A stretch of DNA of 64,000 nucleotides from CALUOB01 sp944322305 (GCA_963931605.1 OZ007031.1:186001-250000), one strand, 5' to 3'; positions 25,078-34,388 are shown, numbered from the stretch's first letter. Numbers and translations are program-made. The notes: a model not told the origin generated them from the sequence alone.

Positions 25078-26598
25078 ATGCCCCACACTGCCCAACCCAC
25101 CCAAACGCGCGTGCCCGCAACGCCGGAGGATCGCTACCGCTCCACCAAGCTGTGGGCGCTGCGTTTAGGGATCGCGGTGGCCGCCATCGTGATCGCCGCG
25201 GTGGTGCTCAACGTCTTGGGCGTCCTCGCGCCGGTGATCGAGTTTCTGGCGGTGGGGTCGCTTGTGGCCTTCATCGCGGCGCCCGTGGTGAACTTCCTCG
25301 AGCATCGCAGGGTTCCGCGCGGGCTGGGGGCGTTTGCGGGCCTGCTGCTCGTCATCGCGGTGGTTGTTCTCGTGATCGCGGTGATCCTGCCGACCTTCAC
25401 CGCGCAGATCATGGAGATCCTGACGCGGCTGCCCGCCAACCTGCGCAGCCTGCAGGGATGGCTCAACACCATGGCGAGCAGCTTCAACGCGCTTGCCGAC
25501 TCCGAGTGGCGCGACCAGATCAACGTCGGGCTCGACTCGCTCACACGGTTCGCCACCGACTACGCCGGCGACATCGCCGGCGACATCGGCCAAGGCGTCA
25601 TGCCGTTCATCGGCAACTTCGCCTCAACGCTGTTCATCTGCTTCCTCGGCTTGGTGCTGGCCTACTGGCTTGCGCGCGACTACCCCCGCATCCACAACGA
25701 GATCTGCACCATCCTGGGCGACGACAAAGAAGAGGACTACCGCCTCATGATCGCGATCCTCTCGCGCTCGGTGGGCGGGTACATGCGCAGCATGTGCATC
25801 ACCTCGGTTATCAACGGCGTGCTCGTGGGCGTGGGACTCGTGCTGTGCGGGCACCCCTACGCCGTCCTCATGGGCGTGCTCACCGGCGTGCTGCACCTCA
25901 TCCCCGTGGTCGGCCCCTGGATTTCAGCGGCCATCGCTACGCTGATCGCGCTGTTCGTCAACCCGATCATGGCGTTTTGGACGCTCGTCATCACCATGGT
26001 GGCCCAAAACATCACCGACAACGTGATCTCGCCCAAGATCATGCAGTCCACCGTGTCGGTGCACCCGGTCATGAGCCTCACGGCCATCATCGTGGGCTCG
26101 GCGCTGTTGGGCCCCTTGGGCATGGTGATCGCCATCCCGCTGTCCGCGGCGCTCAAGGGTCTGTTCATCTACTACTTCGAGAGCCGCACCGGCCGCCAGC
26201 TCGTCTCCTACGAGGGCGCCATCTTCCAGGGCACGCCCTACCTCGACGCCTCCGGGCATCCGGTTTCGGCCTTCGACGCCCTAGGCGACGACTCCTTCGC
26301 CACCTCCGAGCTCATCTCCAAAGAGTCGGTGCCCGACGCGCAGGCGGCCCCCAAGCCCGACCCGGACGACACGCTCGCCTGGTCGGTCTTCCCCGGCGCG
26401 CAGTTCAACCCCGCAACGGGTTGGCGCCTTACGCTCAAGGACCGCGTGCCCGAGGTCGCCAAGCCGCAGGGCCCCGCCGCAGATGCGGCGGACCGCGCCG
26501 CCGCCAAGGATTCGGGCGCAGGCTCGGGCAAGGACGCGGACGCAGGCACCGCGCCTTCGGACGAGAAGGACGCGCCGCACGACGCCGGCGCGCGCTAG
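25078..26598 (+). CDS. AI-2E family transporter (PF01594)
   Basis: A 506-residue membrane protein with about eight helices and the family pattern: paired N-terminal helices, a soluble stretch with FTAQIMEILTRLP, and the C-terminal signature around GVLHLIPVVGPWISAAIATLIALF and ISPKIMQSTVSVHPVMSL. Members include the putative autoinducer-2 exporter TqsA and Na+/H+ antiporters, so the substrate is open. A 110-residue C-terminal tail (from about 395) is polar, Ala/Asp/Pro-rich and likely cytoplasmic. ATG 25078 is preferred over 25066 because GAGGAG lies just before it. It follows the sigma factor by 25 bp and may be in its operon. Confidence 0.85.
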   Translation: MPHTAQPTQTRVPATPEDRYRSTKLWALRLGIAVAAIVIAAVVLNVLGVLAPVIEFLAVGSLVAFIAAPVVNFLEHRRVPRGLGAFAGLLLVIAVVVLVIAVILPTFTAQIMEILTRLPANLRSLQGWLNTMASSFNALADSEWRDQINVGLDSLTRFATDYAGDIAGDIGQGVMPFIGNFASTLFICFLGLVLAYWLARDYPRIHNEICTILGDDKEEDYRLMIAILSRSVGGYMRSMCITSVINGVLVGVGLVLCGHPYAVLMGVLTGVLHLIPVVGPWISAAIATLIALFVNPIMAFWTLVITMVAQNITDNVISPKIMQSTVSVHPVMSLTAIIVGSALLGPLGMVIAIPLSAALKGLFIYYFESRTGRQLVSYEGAIFQGTPYLDASGHPVSAFDALGDDSFATSELISKESVPDAQAAPKPDPDDTLAWSVFPGAQFNPATGWRLTLKDRVPEVAKPQGPAADAADRAAAKDSGAGSGKDADAGTAPSDEKDAPHDAGAR

Positions 26599-26783
26599 CC
26601 GCCCAAACGACAGGTTCGACCCGCTTGGTCGCCCAAACGGCAGCGAACGCGCTGATCTCAGCGTTTGAGTTGCCGCGCGGGCGACCGCCTGCGTTTACAG
26701 CGGCGAGTTTGCAGGCAGATGCGCCCTTGTTGTATTACGGTGCAGGTACCGCGGCGTGTTCACCTCCATAACGCTTCATGGGA

Positions 26784-26789
26784 TATAAT
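26784..26789 (+). promoter_or_regulatory. -10 element of alaS
   Basis: A perfect TATAAT lies 65 bp before the alaS ATG; TTCACC at 26759-26764 could be a -35 with a 19-bp spacer. Confidence 0.5.
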
Positions 26790-26853
26790 CAAGGACTGTG
26801 AAATTGAGACAGGCTCAGCGCGCCGCCGCCGGGCCGTACCCATGAGGAGCATT

Positions 26854-29514
26854 ATGCCTGCTGACATCAAACCGATGACCTCCGCGGAGATCCGCTCCAC
26901 GTTCCTGAAGTTCTTCGAGGAGCGCGGCTGCAAGGTCTTCCCCAGCTCGTCGCTCATCCCCGACGACCCCTCGCTGCTTCTTGCCAACGCCGGCATGAAC
27001 CAGTTCAAGCAGTACTACCAGGGCAAGAAGACCATGCACGAGATCGGCGCCACGTCGTGCCAGAAGTGCGTGCGCACCAACGACATCGACATCATCGGCA
27101 CCGACGGCCGCCACGCCTCCTTCTTCGAGATGCTCGGCAACTTCTCCTTCGGCGGCGTCTCCAAGCAGCAGGCCTGCGCCTGGGCGCTCGAGCTTTCCAC
27201 CGAGGTCTTCGGCCTGCCGATGGACCGCCTGCACTTCACCGTCTTCACCGACGACGACGAGACCTACGAGATCTGGCGCGGCCTCGGCGTTGCCGAGGAC
27301 CACATCTCGCGCTTGGGCGAGGAGGACAACTTCTGGGCGGCCGGCCCCACCGGCCCGTGCGGCCCGTGCTCCGAGATCTACTTCGACATGGGCCCCGAGG
27401 TGGGCTGCGGGCGCCCCGACTGCGCGCCCGGCTGCGACTGCGACCGCTTCCTCGAGTACTGGAACCTGGTCTTCACGCAGTTCGACCGCCAGGAGGACGG
27501 CTCCATGCCGGAGCTTCCGCACCGCAACCTCGACACCGGCATGGGCTTGGAGCGCATGAGCGCCATCATGCAGGGCAAGACGTCCTTCTTCGAGAGCGAC
27601 ATCATGCAGGGCCTCATCCGCTTGGGCGAGGAGGTCTCCGGCGCCGCCTACGTGAGCGACGACTACACCGGCCCCAGCCGCTCCCTGCGCATCATCGCCG
27701 ACCACGCCCGCTCCGTTGACTTCATGATCTCCGACGGCATCCTGCCCGGCAACGAGGGGCGCGGCTACGTGCTGCGCCGCCTGCTGCGCCGCGCCGTCTT
27801 CCACGGTCGCCTGCTCGGCGTGACCGAGCCCTTCCTCGCACGCTTCATCGACCGCGTGAACGACCTCATGGGCGACGCCTACCCCGAGCTCACCAAGAAC
27901 GTCACCCTGGTCAAGGGTATCGTCAACGCCGAGGAGGAGCGCTTCTCGGCCACGCTCGACAACGGCCGCGTGTACCTGGACGAGGCGCTGGGCACGCTCG
28001 CCGTGGGCGATCAGCTCGCCGGCGAGGTGGCCTTCATGCTGCACGACACCTTCGGCTTCCCGATCGACCTCACGGTGGAGATCGCCGAGGGCGCGGGCCA
28101 CGCGGTCGACATCGAGGGCTTCAACCGCGAGATGGAGGCCCAGCGCGAGCGCGCCCGCGCCAACGTGAAGGGCGACGCCTGGGGCTCGTTCAACGACGTG
28201 TGGACCGAGCTTTCCGACGCGCTGCCGGCAACCGAGTTCACCGGCTACGAGGCTGAGGACCTTTCCGGCGCCCGCGTGGTCGCCATCGTCAAGGGCGGGG
28301 AGCGCGTGGAGCGCGCCTGTGCCGGCGAGGACGTCGAGGTCGTTCTCGACCGCACGCCGTTCTATGCCGAGATGGGCGGTCAGATGGGCGACGCCGGCAC
28401 GCTCGCCGCAGCCGCCGGCCGCGCCGCGGTGAGCGACACCCGCTCTCACAATGGCCTGTACGCCCACGTCGCGCACGTTGAGGAGGGCGAGCTTTCCGTA
28501 GGCGACGAGCTCGCGGCCAGCGTCGACCACCATCGCCGCGCGCTGCTGCGCCGCAACCACACGGCCACCCACCTGCTCGACGCCGCGCTGAAGGAGGTCC
28601 TGGGCGACCACGTGAACCAGGCCGGCTCGCTGGTGAGCCCCGAGCGCCTGCGCTTCGACTTCACGCACTTCGAGGCCGTCTCGTCCGAGCAGCTCGCCCA
28701 GATCGAGCAGATCGTGAACCGCGAGATCTTCGCCGCCAAGCCGGTCGTGACCCGCGTGATGGGCATCGACGAGGCGCGCGCCTCCGGCGCGGTGGCCCTG
28801 TTCGGCGAGAAGTACGGCGACGTGGTGCGTGTGGTCTCGGTGGGCGAGGAGGACAAGCCCTTCTCGCGCGAGCTCTGCGGCGGCACGCACGCGGCCAACA
28901 CCGCCGAGATCGGCCTGTTCAAGATCGTCTCCGAGTCGTCCACCGGCTCCAACGTGCGCCGCATCGAGGCGCTGACCAGCGAGGGCGCCATCGCGTGGCT
29001 GGACGCCCGCGCCGCGCTTCTCGCCCAGGCGGCGCACGCCCTCAAGTGCGCGCCCGAGGAGGTGCCGACCCGCGTCGACGCGCTGCACCACGAGCTCAAG
29101 GCCACGTCCGACAAGCTCAAGGCCGCCCTCACCGGCGGGGCCTCGGATGCCATCGCGAGCGCCATCGAGGGTGCCGTGGAGGTTCCGGCCGGCTACCGCG
29201 TGGTGGTCGCCCAGCTCGAGGGCCTGGAGGCGGCCGACCTGCGCAGCGTCTGGGACACTGTGCGCGGCAAGCTCGGCGGCGCTTGCGCCTGCGTGCTCGC
29301 CACGGTGACCGCCAAGGGCACCCCGGCGCTCATCGCCGCGGGCTCCGACGAGGCCGTTGCCGCCGGCTTCAAGGCCGGCGACGTGATCAAGCAGATCGCC
29401 CCGCTCGTGGGCGGCGGTGGCGGCGGTCGTCCCGCCATGGCTCAGGCCGGCGGCAAGAACGCCGCGGGCATCCCCGACGCTCTGGCCGCCGCGCGCGAGC
29501 TTCTGGGCGCCTAG
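26854..29514 (+). CDS. alaS: Alanine-tRNA ligase
   Basis: An 886-residue class II synthetase. The catalytic domain opens with TSAEIRSTFLKFFEERG, motif 2 is seen in the FFEMLGNFSFG region, and motif 3 is GMGLERMSAIMQ near residue 230. The editing domain has RRNHTATHLLDAAL with H569 and H573, and CGGTHAANT with C675 and H679. A C-terminal DHHA1 domain ends with GGGGGGRPAMAQAGG. ATG 26854 is used because GAGGAG precedes it and the N terminus then aligns with the family. It is the first gene of a run with ruvX, mltG, yqeG and aroK, an order conserved in Actinobacteria. Confidence 0.96.
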   Translation: MPADIKPMTSAEIRSTFLKFFEERGCKVFPSSSLIPDDPSLLLANAGMNQFKQYYQGKKTMHEIGATSCQKCVRTNDIDIIGTDGRHASFFEMLGNFSFGGVSKQQACAWALELSTEVFGLPMDRLHFTVFTDDDETYEIWRGLGVAEDHISRLGEEDNFWAAGPTGPCGPCSEIYFDMGPEVGCGRPDCAPGCDCDRFLEYWNLVFTQFDRQEDGSMPELPHRNLDTGMGLERMSAIMQGKTSFFESDIMQGLIRLGEEVSGAAYVSDDYTGPSRSLRIIADHARSVDFMISDGILPGNEGRGYVLRRLLRRAVFHGRLLGVTEPFLARFIDRVNDLMGDAYPELTKNVTLVKGIVNAEEERFSATLDNGRVYLDEALGTLAVGDQLAGEVAFMLHDTFGFPIDLTVEIAEGAGHAVDIEGFNREMEAQRERARANVKGDAWGSFNDVWTELSDALPATEFTGYEAEDLSGARVVAIVKGGERVERACAGEDVEVVLDRTPFYAEMGGQMGDAGTLAAAAGRAAVSDTRSHNGLYAHVAHVEEGELSVGDELAASVDHHRRALLRRNHTATHLLDAALKEVLGDHVNQAGSLVSPERLRFDFTHFEAVSSEQLAQIEQIVNREIFAAKPVVTRVMGIDEARASGAVALFGEKYGDVVRVVSVGEEDKPFSRELCGGTHAANTAEIGLFKIVSESSTGSNVRRIEALTSEGAIAWLDARAALLAQAAHALKCAPEEVPTRVDALHHELKATSDKLKAALTGGASDAIASAIEGAVEVPAGYRVVVAQLEGLEAADLRSVWDTVRGKLGGACACVLATVTAKGTPALIAAGSDEAVAAGFKAGDVIKQIAPLVGGGGGGRPAMAQAGGKNAAGIPDALAAARELLGA

Positions 29515-29518
29515 GCGC

Positions 29519-29950
29519 ATGGTCGCGCTCGCGCTCGACATAGGGGAGGTGCGCATCGGCATCGCCGTGTCCGACCGCTCGGGCACGGTGGCCATGCCGG
29601 TGCGCGTGCTGCCGGCCTCTGAGGTTCTCGGCGACGCCCGCAGCTTCCGCTACCTCATGGAGGACTACGAGCCCGAGGTGATCGTGTGCGGCCGGCCGCA
29701 GACCCTGGCCGGCGAGGACGGCGCGCAGGCCGAGCGCGTGGCGGCTGCGGCGCGCACGATAGCCGAGCGCTACGACCTGCCGCTCGCCTTTGCCGACGAG
29801 CGCCTGTCCTCGCAGGAGGCCAAGCGCGTCCTGCGCGCCCAAGGCCTTTCCGAGAAGCAGATGCGCGGCAAGGTCGACATGATCGCCGCGTCCCTCTTTC
29901 TGCAGGCATGGCTCGACGCCCACAACCGGGAGGATTCCGATGAGCACTAA
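29519..29950 (+). CDS. ruvX: Putative pre-16S rRNA nuclease / RuvX-YqgF
   Basis: A 143-residue RNase H-fold protein. It begins MVALALDIGEVRIGIAVSD, with the first catalytic Asp in LDIG. VIVCGRPQT follows near 60, where the family has G-P, and LPLAFADERLSSQEA near 100 supplies the acidic E-R-S motif. The last acidic position is KVDMIAASLFLQ. YqgF matures 16S rRNA ends and has been linked to Holliday-junction processing. It starts 4 bp after the alaS stop and overlaps mltG by 11 bp. Confidence 0.9.
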   Translation: MVALALDIGEVRIGIAVSDRSGTVAMPVRVLPASEVLGDARSFRYLMEDYEPEVIVCGRPQTLAGEDGAQAERVAAAARTIAERYDLPLAFADERLSSQEAKRVLRAQGLSEKQMRGKVDMIAASLFLQAWLDAHNREDSDEH

Positions 29951-31175
29951 CGCCCCGCGCCACAGCCGCCCGCCCCAGCGCTCCTCGCACCGTCCCCGCC
30001 ACACCGGCGAGGCGCCGCGCGGCGCGCATACCCGCAGCGCGGCGCCTGCGCCCCGCCAGGTCTCGGCGCGCCAGCCCCGCCCTGTGCAGCCGGCGAGCGC
30101 ACACCTGCGCGCCCGCGCGCAGGCTGCCGACCGCCGGCGCCGCACCGTGGTCACCGGCGTGGTCGCGCTCGTGGTCGTGGCGCTTGCCGCGGCGCTCGTG
30201 CTCTTCATCATCGTCCCGGTGGTGGCCGAGCGCCTGGGCCTTGCCGACAACGTGCCCGACGGCCAGGCGGTGGAGCTCACCATACCCGACGGCTCCTCGG
30301 GCGACGACATCGCCCAGCTCCTCTCCGAGAACCACGTGGTGGACGACCCCAAGGACTACTACGCCGCGGTCGACGCGCTGGACGCCGCCGCGCAGATCAA
30401 GCCGGGCGACTACGCGCTCACGACCCACATGGACCCCGAGGACGCCGTGCGCCAGCTCGTGGAGGGCCCCAACGTGGAGGGCACGCGCCTCACGGTGGCC
30501 GAGGGCCTCACGGTTGCCCAGACCGCCGCGGCGGTGGAGGAGGCGCTCGGGATCCCGGCCGACGACTTCATCGCCCAGGCCAAGGCGTCCGCCTACGTTG
30601 AGGACTACCCGTTCCTTGCGGCCGCGGCCGACGACTCGCTCGAGGGCTACCTCACACCCAAGACCTACACCTTCGCCAAGGACGACGAGCCCGACGCCGA
30701 CGAGGTCATCCGCCTCATGCTCGACCAGTACGAGCAGGAGGTCGCCGGCTACGACTTCGCGGCGGCCGAGCAGGCCATCCAGAGCCGCTACGGCGTGGAG
30801 ATGTCGGACTACGACATCCTGATCATGGCCTCCATCATCGAGCGTGAGGCCATCACCCCCGAGCAGCGCCCCAAGGTGGCCTCGACCTTCTACAACCGCC
30901 TGGCCCAGGGCATGCCGCTGCAGAGCGACGCCACGATGATGTACGTCACCGGCGGCGAGGTGACCGCCTCCGACCTCGAGGTGCAGAGCCCCTACAACAC
31001 CTACCTGAACCAGGGGCTCACGCCCACGCCCATCTGCACGCCGTCCGCCGCCTCCATCGAGGCCGCACTCGACCCCGCCGACACCAACTACCTCTACTTC
31101 TTCATCACCCAGGACACCGAGTACTTCTCCGAGACGTACGACCAGCACCTCCAGGCGATCGAAGAGAACCGGTAG
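29940..31175 (+). CDS. mltG: Endolytic murein transglycosylase MltG
   Basis: A 411-residue inner-membrane enzyme. An Arg/Pro/His-rich cytoplasmic tail of about 65 residues precedes one membrane helix (about 70-95), followed by a LysM-like region and the YceG catalytic domain. The catalytic glutamate lies in MASIIEREAITPEQ (E301), followed by VASTFYNRLAQGMPLQSDAT, the family signature. MltG cuts nascent peptidoglycan strands and sets their length. The gene overlaps ruvX and precedes yqeG by 11 bp. The long basic tail is an actinobacterial trait. Confidence 0.93.
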   Translation: MSTNAPRHSRPPQRSSHRPRHTGEAPRGAHTRSAAPAPRQVSARQPRPVQPASAHLRARAQAADRRRRTVVTGVVALVVVALAAALVLFIIVPVVAERLGLADNVPDGQAVELTIPDGSSGDDIAQLLSENHVVDDPKDYYAAVDALDAAAQIKPGDYALTTHMDPEDAVRQLVEGPNVEGTRLTVAEGLTVAQTAAAVEEALGIPADDFIAQAKASAYVEDYPFLAAAADDSLEGYLTPKTYTFAKDDEPDADEVIRLMLDQYEQEVAGYDFAAAEQAIQSRYGVEMSDYDILIMASIIEREAITPEQRPKVASTFYNRLAQGMPLQSDATMMYVTGGEVTASDLEVQSPYNTYLNQGLTPTPICTPSAASIEAALDPADTNYLYFFITQDTEYFSETYDQHLQAIEENR

Positions 31176-31186
31176 GGAAGGGACCT

Positions 31187-31684
31187 ATGAGCCTGTTCAA
31201 GCCAGCCCGCTACCTTTCTTCGGTCGACAAGATCGACCTCGCCGAGCTCGCCGCCCGCGGCAAGCGCTGCATCCTCGTCGACCGCGACAACACGCTCGTG
31301 CCGCGCGACACCGGCCGCGCCCCGCGCGCGGTTCTCGCCTGGCTCGAGGAGGCGCGCATCCGCGGCTTCAAGCTGTGCATGGTCTCCAACAACTGGCACG
31401 GCGAGGAGGTGCGCGCCAGCGCCCGCGAGCTCGGGCTCGACGTGATCAGCCACGCGATGAAGCCCGCGCCGTTTGCGCTCACGCGCGCTTTGAAGCGCCT
31501 GGGCTGTGCGCCGGCCGAGGCCGTGATGGTGGGCGATCAGCTCTACACCGACGTGGCCGCCGGCAACCTCGCCGGGGTCGAGGTGCTGCTCGTGCAGCCG
31601 CAGGCCACCCAGGACCTGTGGTACACCCAGATCTTCCGCATCTTCGAGCGGCGCGCGCTGCGCCATGTGCCGCTGGAGGAATAG
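31187..31684 (+). CDS. yqeG: YqeG family HAD IIIA-type phosphatase
   Basis: A 165-residue HAD protein. HAD motif I is LVDRDNTLVP near residue 31, motif II is MVSNN near 65, the motif III lysine is in MKPAPF near 91, and motif IV is MVGDQLYTDVAAGN near 111-124. YqeG proteins resemble mitochondrial phosphatidylglycerophosphatase GEP4, but their bacterial role is not settled. In Firmicutes yqeG precedes yqeH and aroE; here it sits directly before aroK (3-bp gap). ATG 31187 follows GGGAAGGG. Confidence 0.88.
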   Translation: MSLFKPARYLSSVDKIDLAELAARGKRCILVDRDNTLVPRDTGRAPRAVLAWLEEARIRGFKLCMVSNNWHGEEVRASARELGLDVISHAMKPAPFALTRALKRLGCAPAEAVMVGDQLYTDVAAGNLAGVEVLLVQPQATQDLWYTQIFRIFERRALRHVPLEE

Positions 31685-31687
31685 CGC

Positions 31688-32221
31688 ATGCCCGCCTGCG
31701 TGAAACACGGCTGCGACCACCTGTTCTTCATCGGGTTCCTCGGCGCGGGGAAGTCCACCCTCGCCCGGAACCTGGGGCAGCTCTTCCGTCGGCGCTACGT
31801 CGACACGGACCGCCTGGTCGAGCGCAAGACGGGCCGCTCGGTGACGCAGCTGTTTGCAGAGCGGGGCGAGGAGGGCTTCCGCACGCTCGAGACCCAGGCG
31901 CTCTCGGCGCTGGCGCGCGAGCGCAGCCTGCTCGTGTCGTGCGGGGGCGGCATCATCGAGACGCCCGCCAACATCGAGCTGATGCATGAGATGGGCACCT
32001 GCGTGTACCTCGAGCTCGACATCGAGGACTCGCTGCGCCAGATCTGCCGGGCCGACACCCGGCCCGACTTCCGGTCGCCCGAGCACGCCGAGCGCCTGCT
32101 CGCGCACCGCCGGCCGCTGTACGAGCAGGCGGCCGACATCACCGTGGACATCCGCAACACGTCGTTCGAGGACGTGCTGTACCGTGTGGCAGAGTTGCTG
32201 TGGGAGCGTGGTTTGCTGTGA
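31688..32221 (+). CDS. aroK: Shikimate kinase
   Basis: A 177-residue P-loop kinase. Walker A is GFLGAGKST (residues 16-24). Shikimate-binding positions fit the family: YVDTDRLVERKTGRSVTQLF (Asp), GFRTLE (Arg), SCGGGII (Gly-rich), and RRPLYEQAAD (Arg near the end). The lid is short (CRADTRPDF). The enzyme phosphorylates shikimate in aromatic amino-acid synthesis. It overlaps by 4 bp with an AroB homologue that lacks catalytic residues, so whether a working shikimate pathway exists in the cell is unclear from this locus. Confidence 0.85.
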   Translation: MPACVKHGCDHLFFIGFLGAGKSTLARNLGQLFRRRYVDTDRLVERKTGRSVTQLFAERGEEGFRTLETQALSALARERSLLVSCGGGIIETPANIELMHEMGTCVYLELDIEDSLRQICRADTRPDFRSPEHAERLLAHRRPLYEQAADITVDIRNTSFEDVLYRVAELLWERGLL

Positions 32222-33330
32222 GGATCCGCCGCCTTTTGATCAACCATCCCGGTGGGAGGACCACCGACTTTCGCCTGGGCTCGGAGGTGTTCGACGAGCT
32301 GCCGAGCATGTTCAAGCACGTGGTGGGCCAGCCCAAGCGCGCGGTGTTCGTGGCGCAGGCCCAAACGGACGCCGATCAGCGCGAGACCGTGCGCCGCTCG
32401 CTCGTTGACACGGGCTTTGCGGTGACCGAGGCTGTGTGGACCGACGAGGAGTGCGCTCCTGCGCTCGCCTCCGCCGAGCGGCTCTTCGCCGTGCTGGGAT
32501 CGGTCGGCGCCACCGCGGACGACGTGCTGGTTGCCTTCGGCGAGGCCGACCTGCTCTCCGTGGCCACGTTCTGCGCGCGCACCTGGTGCGGCGGCATGGC
32601 GTCGGTGCTTATGCCCACCACGCTCGACGCGCAGGTGACCTGCGCCACGGGCATGCAGGCGCTCGACGTGCCCGCCGCGCCCGCCATGGTCTCGCTGGAG
32701 GTGGCCCCGTCGCTTGTGGTGTGCGACCTCGCCCTCGCCCGCGCCGGCTCGCCTGAGAGCGTCAAGCTCGGTTACGTGCACATCGTGGCCTCGGCCTTCG
32801 CCGGCTCCAAGAACGCGTGGGACCGCTTGGGTCGCTCGCTGCCGCACCTTGCCGACCCGGCGGCCAACGCCCTGGGAGACGAGGTGTGCGGGGCGCAAAC
32901 CGCGCGCCGCGACGTCTCCAAGGCCTCGAGCCCGTCGGCGCGCGCCGCGCTCAACTACGGCACGGTGACCGCGCGTGCGCTGCGCGCCTGCCTGGGCGAG
33001 GAGGTGCCCGCCTACGCCCTGCTGGCCGAGGGCCTGCGCTTCGAGAGCCGCCTGGCCACCGCCGCGGCGGGGCTGGACGTGGAGACGGTCTTTGAGCAGG
33101 ACGACCGCCTGGAGGCGCTCGGCATCGAGGAGCTGCCCTTCTCGCTTGCGGTCGACGCGTTTGTGGACGCGCTCAAGGCGGCGCAGTTCACGCGCTCAAA
33201 CCGCTTCCTGCTCTCGCTGCCCAAAAAGCCCGGCATGGTGCGCCTCGCCTCGGTTGAGGACGACCTGCTGCGCGAGCACGCCGAGGCCTACCTCGCGAGC
33301 CGCGCCGAGCTGCTTGAGGACGGGGAGTAG
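32218..33330 (+). CDS. AroB-like (3-dehydroquinate synthase) protein without catalytic residues
   Basis: A 370-residue protein in the position of aroB, overlapping aroK by GTGA. The fold pattern of 3-dehydroquinate synthase is followed: an N-terminal nucleotide-binding half, VLMPTTLDAQV (family: IPTSLLAQVDSS), and RAALNYG (family: LNFGHTxGHA). Key residues are missing: GGGxxGD reads FGEADLL, GGKTGxN reads ATGMQALDV, AEVIK reads VHIVA, and the metal His pair in GHTFGHA reads GTVTARA. So Zn2+ and substrate binding are very unlikely. The frame is intact over its full length and codon use is like its neighbours, which suggests selection for another role. I start at GTG 32218; ATG 32200 in frame is also possible. 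Confidence 0.75.
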   Translation: MRIRRLLINHPGGRTTDFRLGSEVFDELPSMFKHVVGQPKRAVFVAQAQTDADQRETVRRSLVDTGFAVTEAVWTDEECAPALASAERLFAVLGSVGATADDVLVAFGEADLLSVATFCARTWCGGMASVLMPTTLDAQVTCATGMQALDVPAAPAMVSLEVAPSLVVCDLALARAGSPESVKLGYVHIVASAFAGSKNAWDRLGRSLPHLADPAANALGDEVCGAQTARRDVSKASSPSARAALNYGTVTARALRACLGEEVPAYALLAEGLRFESRLATAAAGLDVETVFEQDDRLEALGIEELPFSLAVDAFVDALKAAQFTRSNRFLLSLPKKPGMVRLASVEDDLLREHAEAYLASRAELLEDGE

Positions 33331-33521
33331 CGCCGGCTGCGGGCGGCAGGCGATGCCGGCGCGGCGGTTGCGGCGTGGCCGGCCGTTCGCTGCCGCAAGT
33401 TCAGCAATTCATAAGGCTCCGCGCAGATGCTGTGTTCGCGCGCGGTGCCATACTGAGAGGCGTCGGCATCGGGTACCTACCAAGAACGAGCGACGGGGTC
33501 GGGAGAGGCGAAGGGGGTTCT

Positions 33522-34247
33522 GTGCTCAAGGCCATTGCATTCGACATGGACGACACGCTGCTCAGCATCAACCTGAGCGCGTTTTGCTACGTGTTTCTCA
33601 AAGACGAGGTGGGGTTGCTCGCCTCGGTGGCGCGCCGCGGGGCGCTGGGGCTCTTTGCGCCGTTCTCGGCCGCCTACCTCGCCATGTTCGACGCCCAGCG
33701 CACCGACGACCTCACCAACCGCGAGCATTTCTGCGCGGAGGTCGAGCGGCGCTGCGGCATCCCGTTGGCCGATCCCGTGATCGCCGACGTGCTCACCTGC
33801 TACGAGGAGACGGTGCTGCCCACCAGAAACGACCGGATGGTCAACGCGCACCCGCGTCCCGGGGCGCACGAGGCCATCGAGGGGGCGCTCGACCGGGGCT
33901 TGAGGATCGCGCTGCTCACCAACCCCAGCTTCAGCGAGGCCTGCATTCGCACGCGCATGCGCTGGGGGCGCATCGACGACGCGCCGTTCGAGCTGGTGAC
34001 CACCATGGAGAACTCGACGCGCTGCAAGCCCGACGCGCGCTACTACCTCGAGAGCCTGGAGGCGCTCGGCTTGGCGCCCGAGGAGGTCCTCATGGTGGGC
34101 AACGACCCCAAGCGCGACCTTGTGCCCGAGATCGGGCTGAAGACGGCCTACGTGGGCGCCGGCGTGCAGGATCGCGCGCTGTGGAACGGCAGCATGCAGG
34201 AGTTCGCGGAGAGCCTGGACGAGATCATAGAGCGGGTGGAAAGCTAG
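33522..34247 (+). CDS. HAD family hydrolase
   Basis: A 241-residue Rossmann-fold phosphatase-like protein. HAD motif I is FDMDDTLLS at residues 7-15, motif II LLTNPSFS near 130, the motif III Lys in RCKPDARYY near 168, and motif IV GNDPKRDLVPE near 190. A helical cap lies between motifs I and II, giving a haloacid-dehalogenase subclass I shape. The substrate cannot be inferred. It starts at GTG 33522, with AAGGGGG upstream; a possible extended -10 TGCCATACT lies near 33446-33454. A very large palindrome follows the stop. Confidence 0.8.
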   Translation: MLKAIAFDMDDTLLSINLSAFCYVFLKDEVGLLASVARRGALGLFAPFSAAYLAMFDAQRTDDLTNREHFCAEVERRCGIPLADPVIADVLTCYEETVLPTRNDRMVNAHPRPGAHEAIEGALDRGLRIALLTNPSFSEACIRTRMRWGRIDDAPFELVTTMENSTRCKPDARYYLESLEALGLAPEEVLMVGNDPKRDLVPEIGLKTAYVGAGVQDRALWNGSMQEFAESLDEIIERVES

Positions 34248-34251
34248 CGAG

Positions 34252-34388
34252 CGCCTTTGCGAGTCCGGGCGACTTGCGAGCCGGCGGGCGCAGGCGATAA
34301 GAACCCGAAATCTGCCCGATATCGGATTTCGGAACCTTATCGCCTGCGCCCGCCGGCTCGTCCGCTAAAGGGCGGACTCGCATAGGCG
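34252..34388. repeat. 137-bp nested palindrome with conserved core
   Basis: Four nested stems are visible. The outer arms are 34252-34267 and 34373-34388 (one mismatch). A perfect 24-bp stem pairs 34278-34301 with 34336-34359. Inside, CCGAAATC (34305-34312) pairs with GATTTCGG (34325-34332), and the centre is CCGATATCGG. The core is nearly the same as that of the palindrome at 53137-53202. It may act as a terminator for the HAD gene, but has no T tract. From 34390 to 34560 the DNA is T/C-rich without a gene. Confidence 0.8.
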
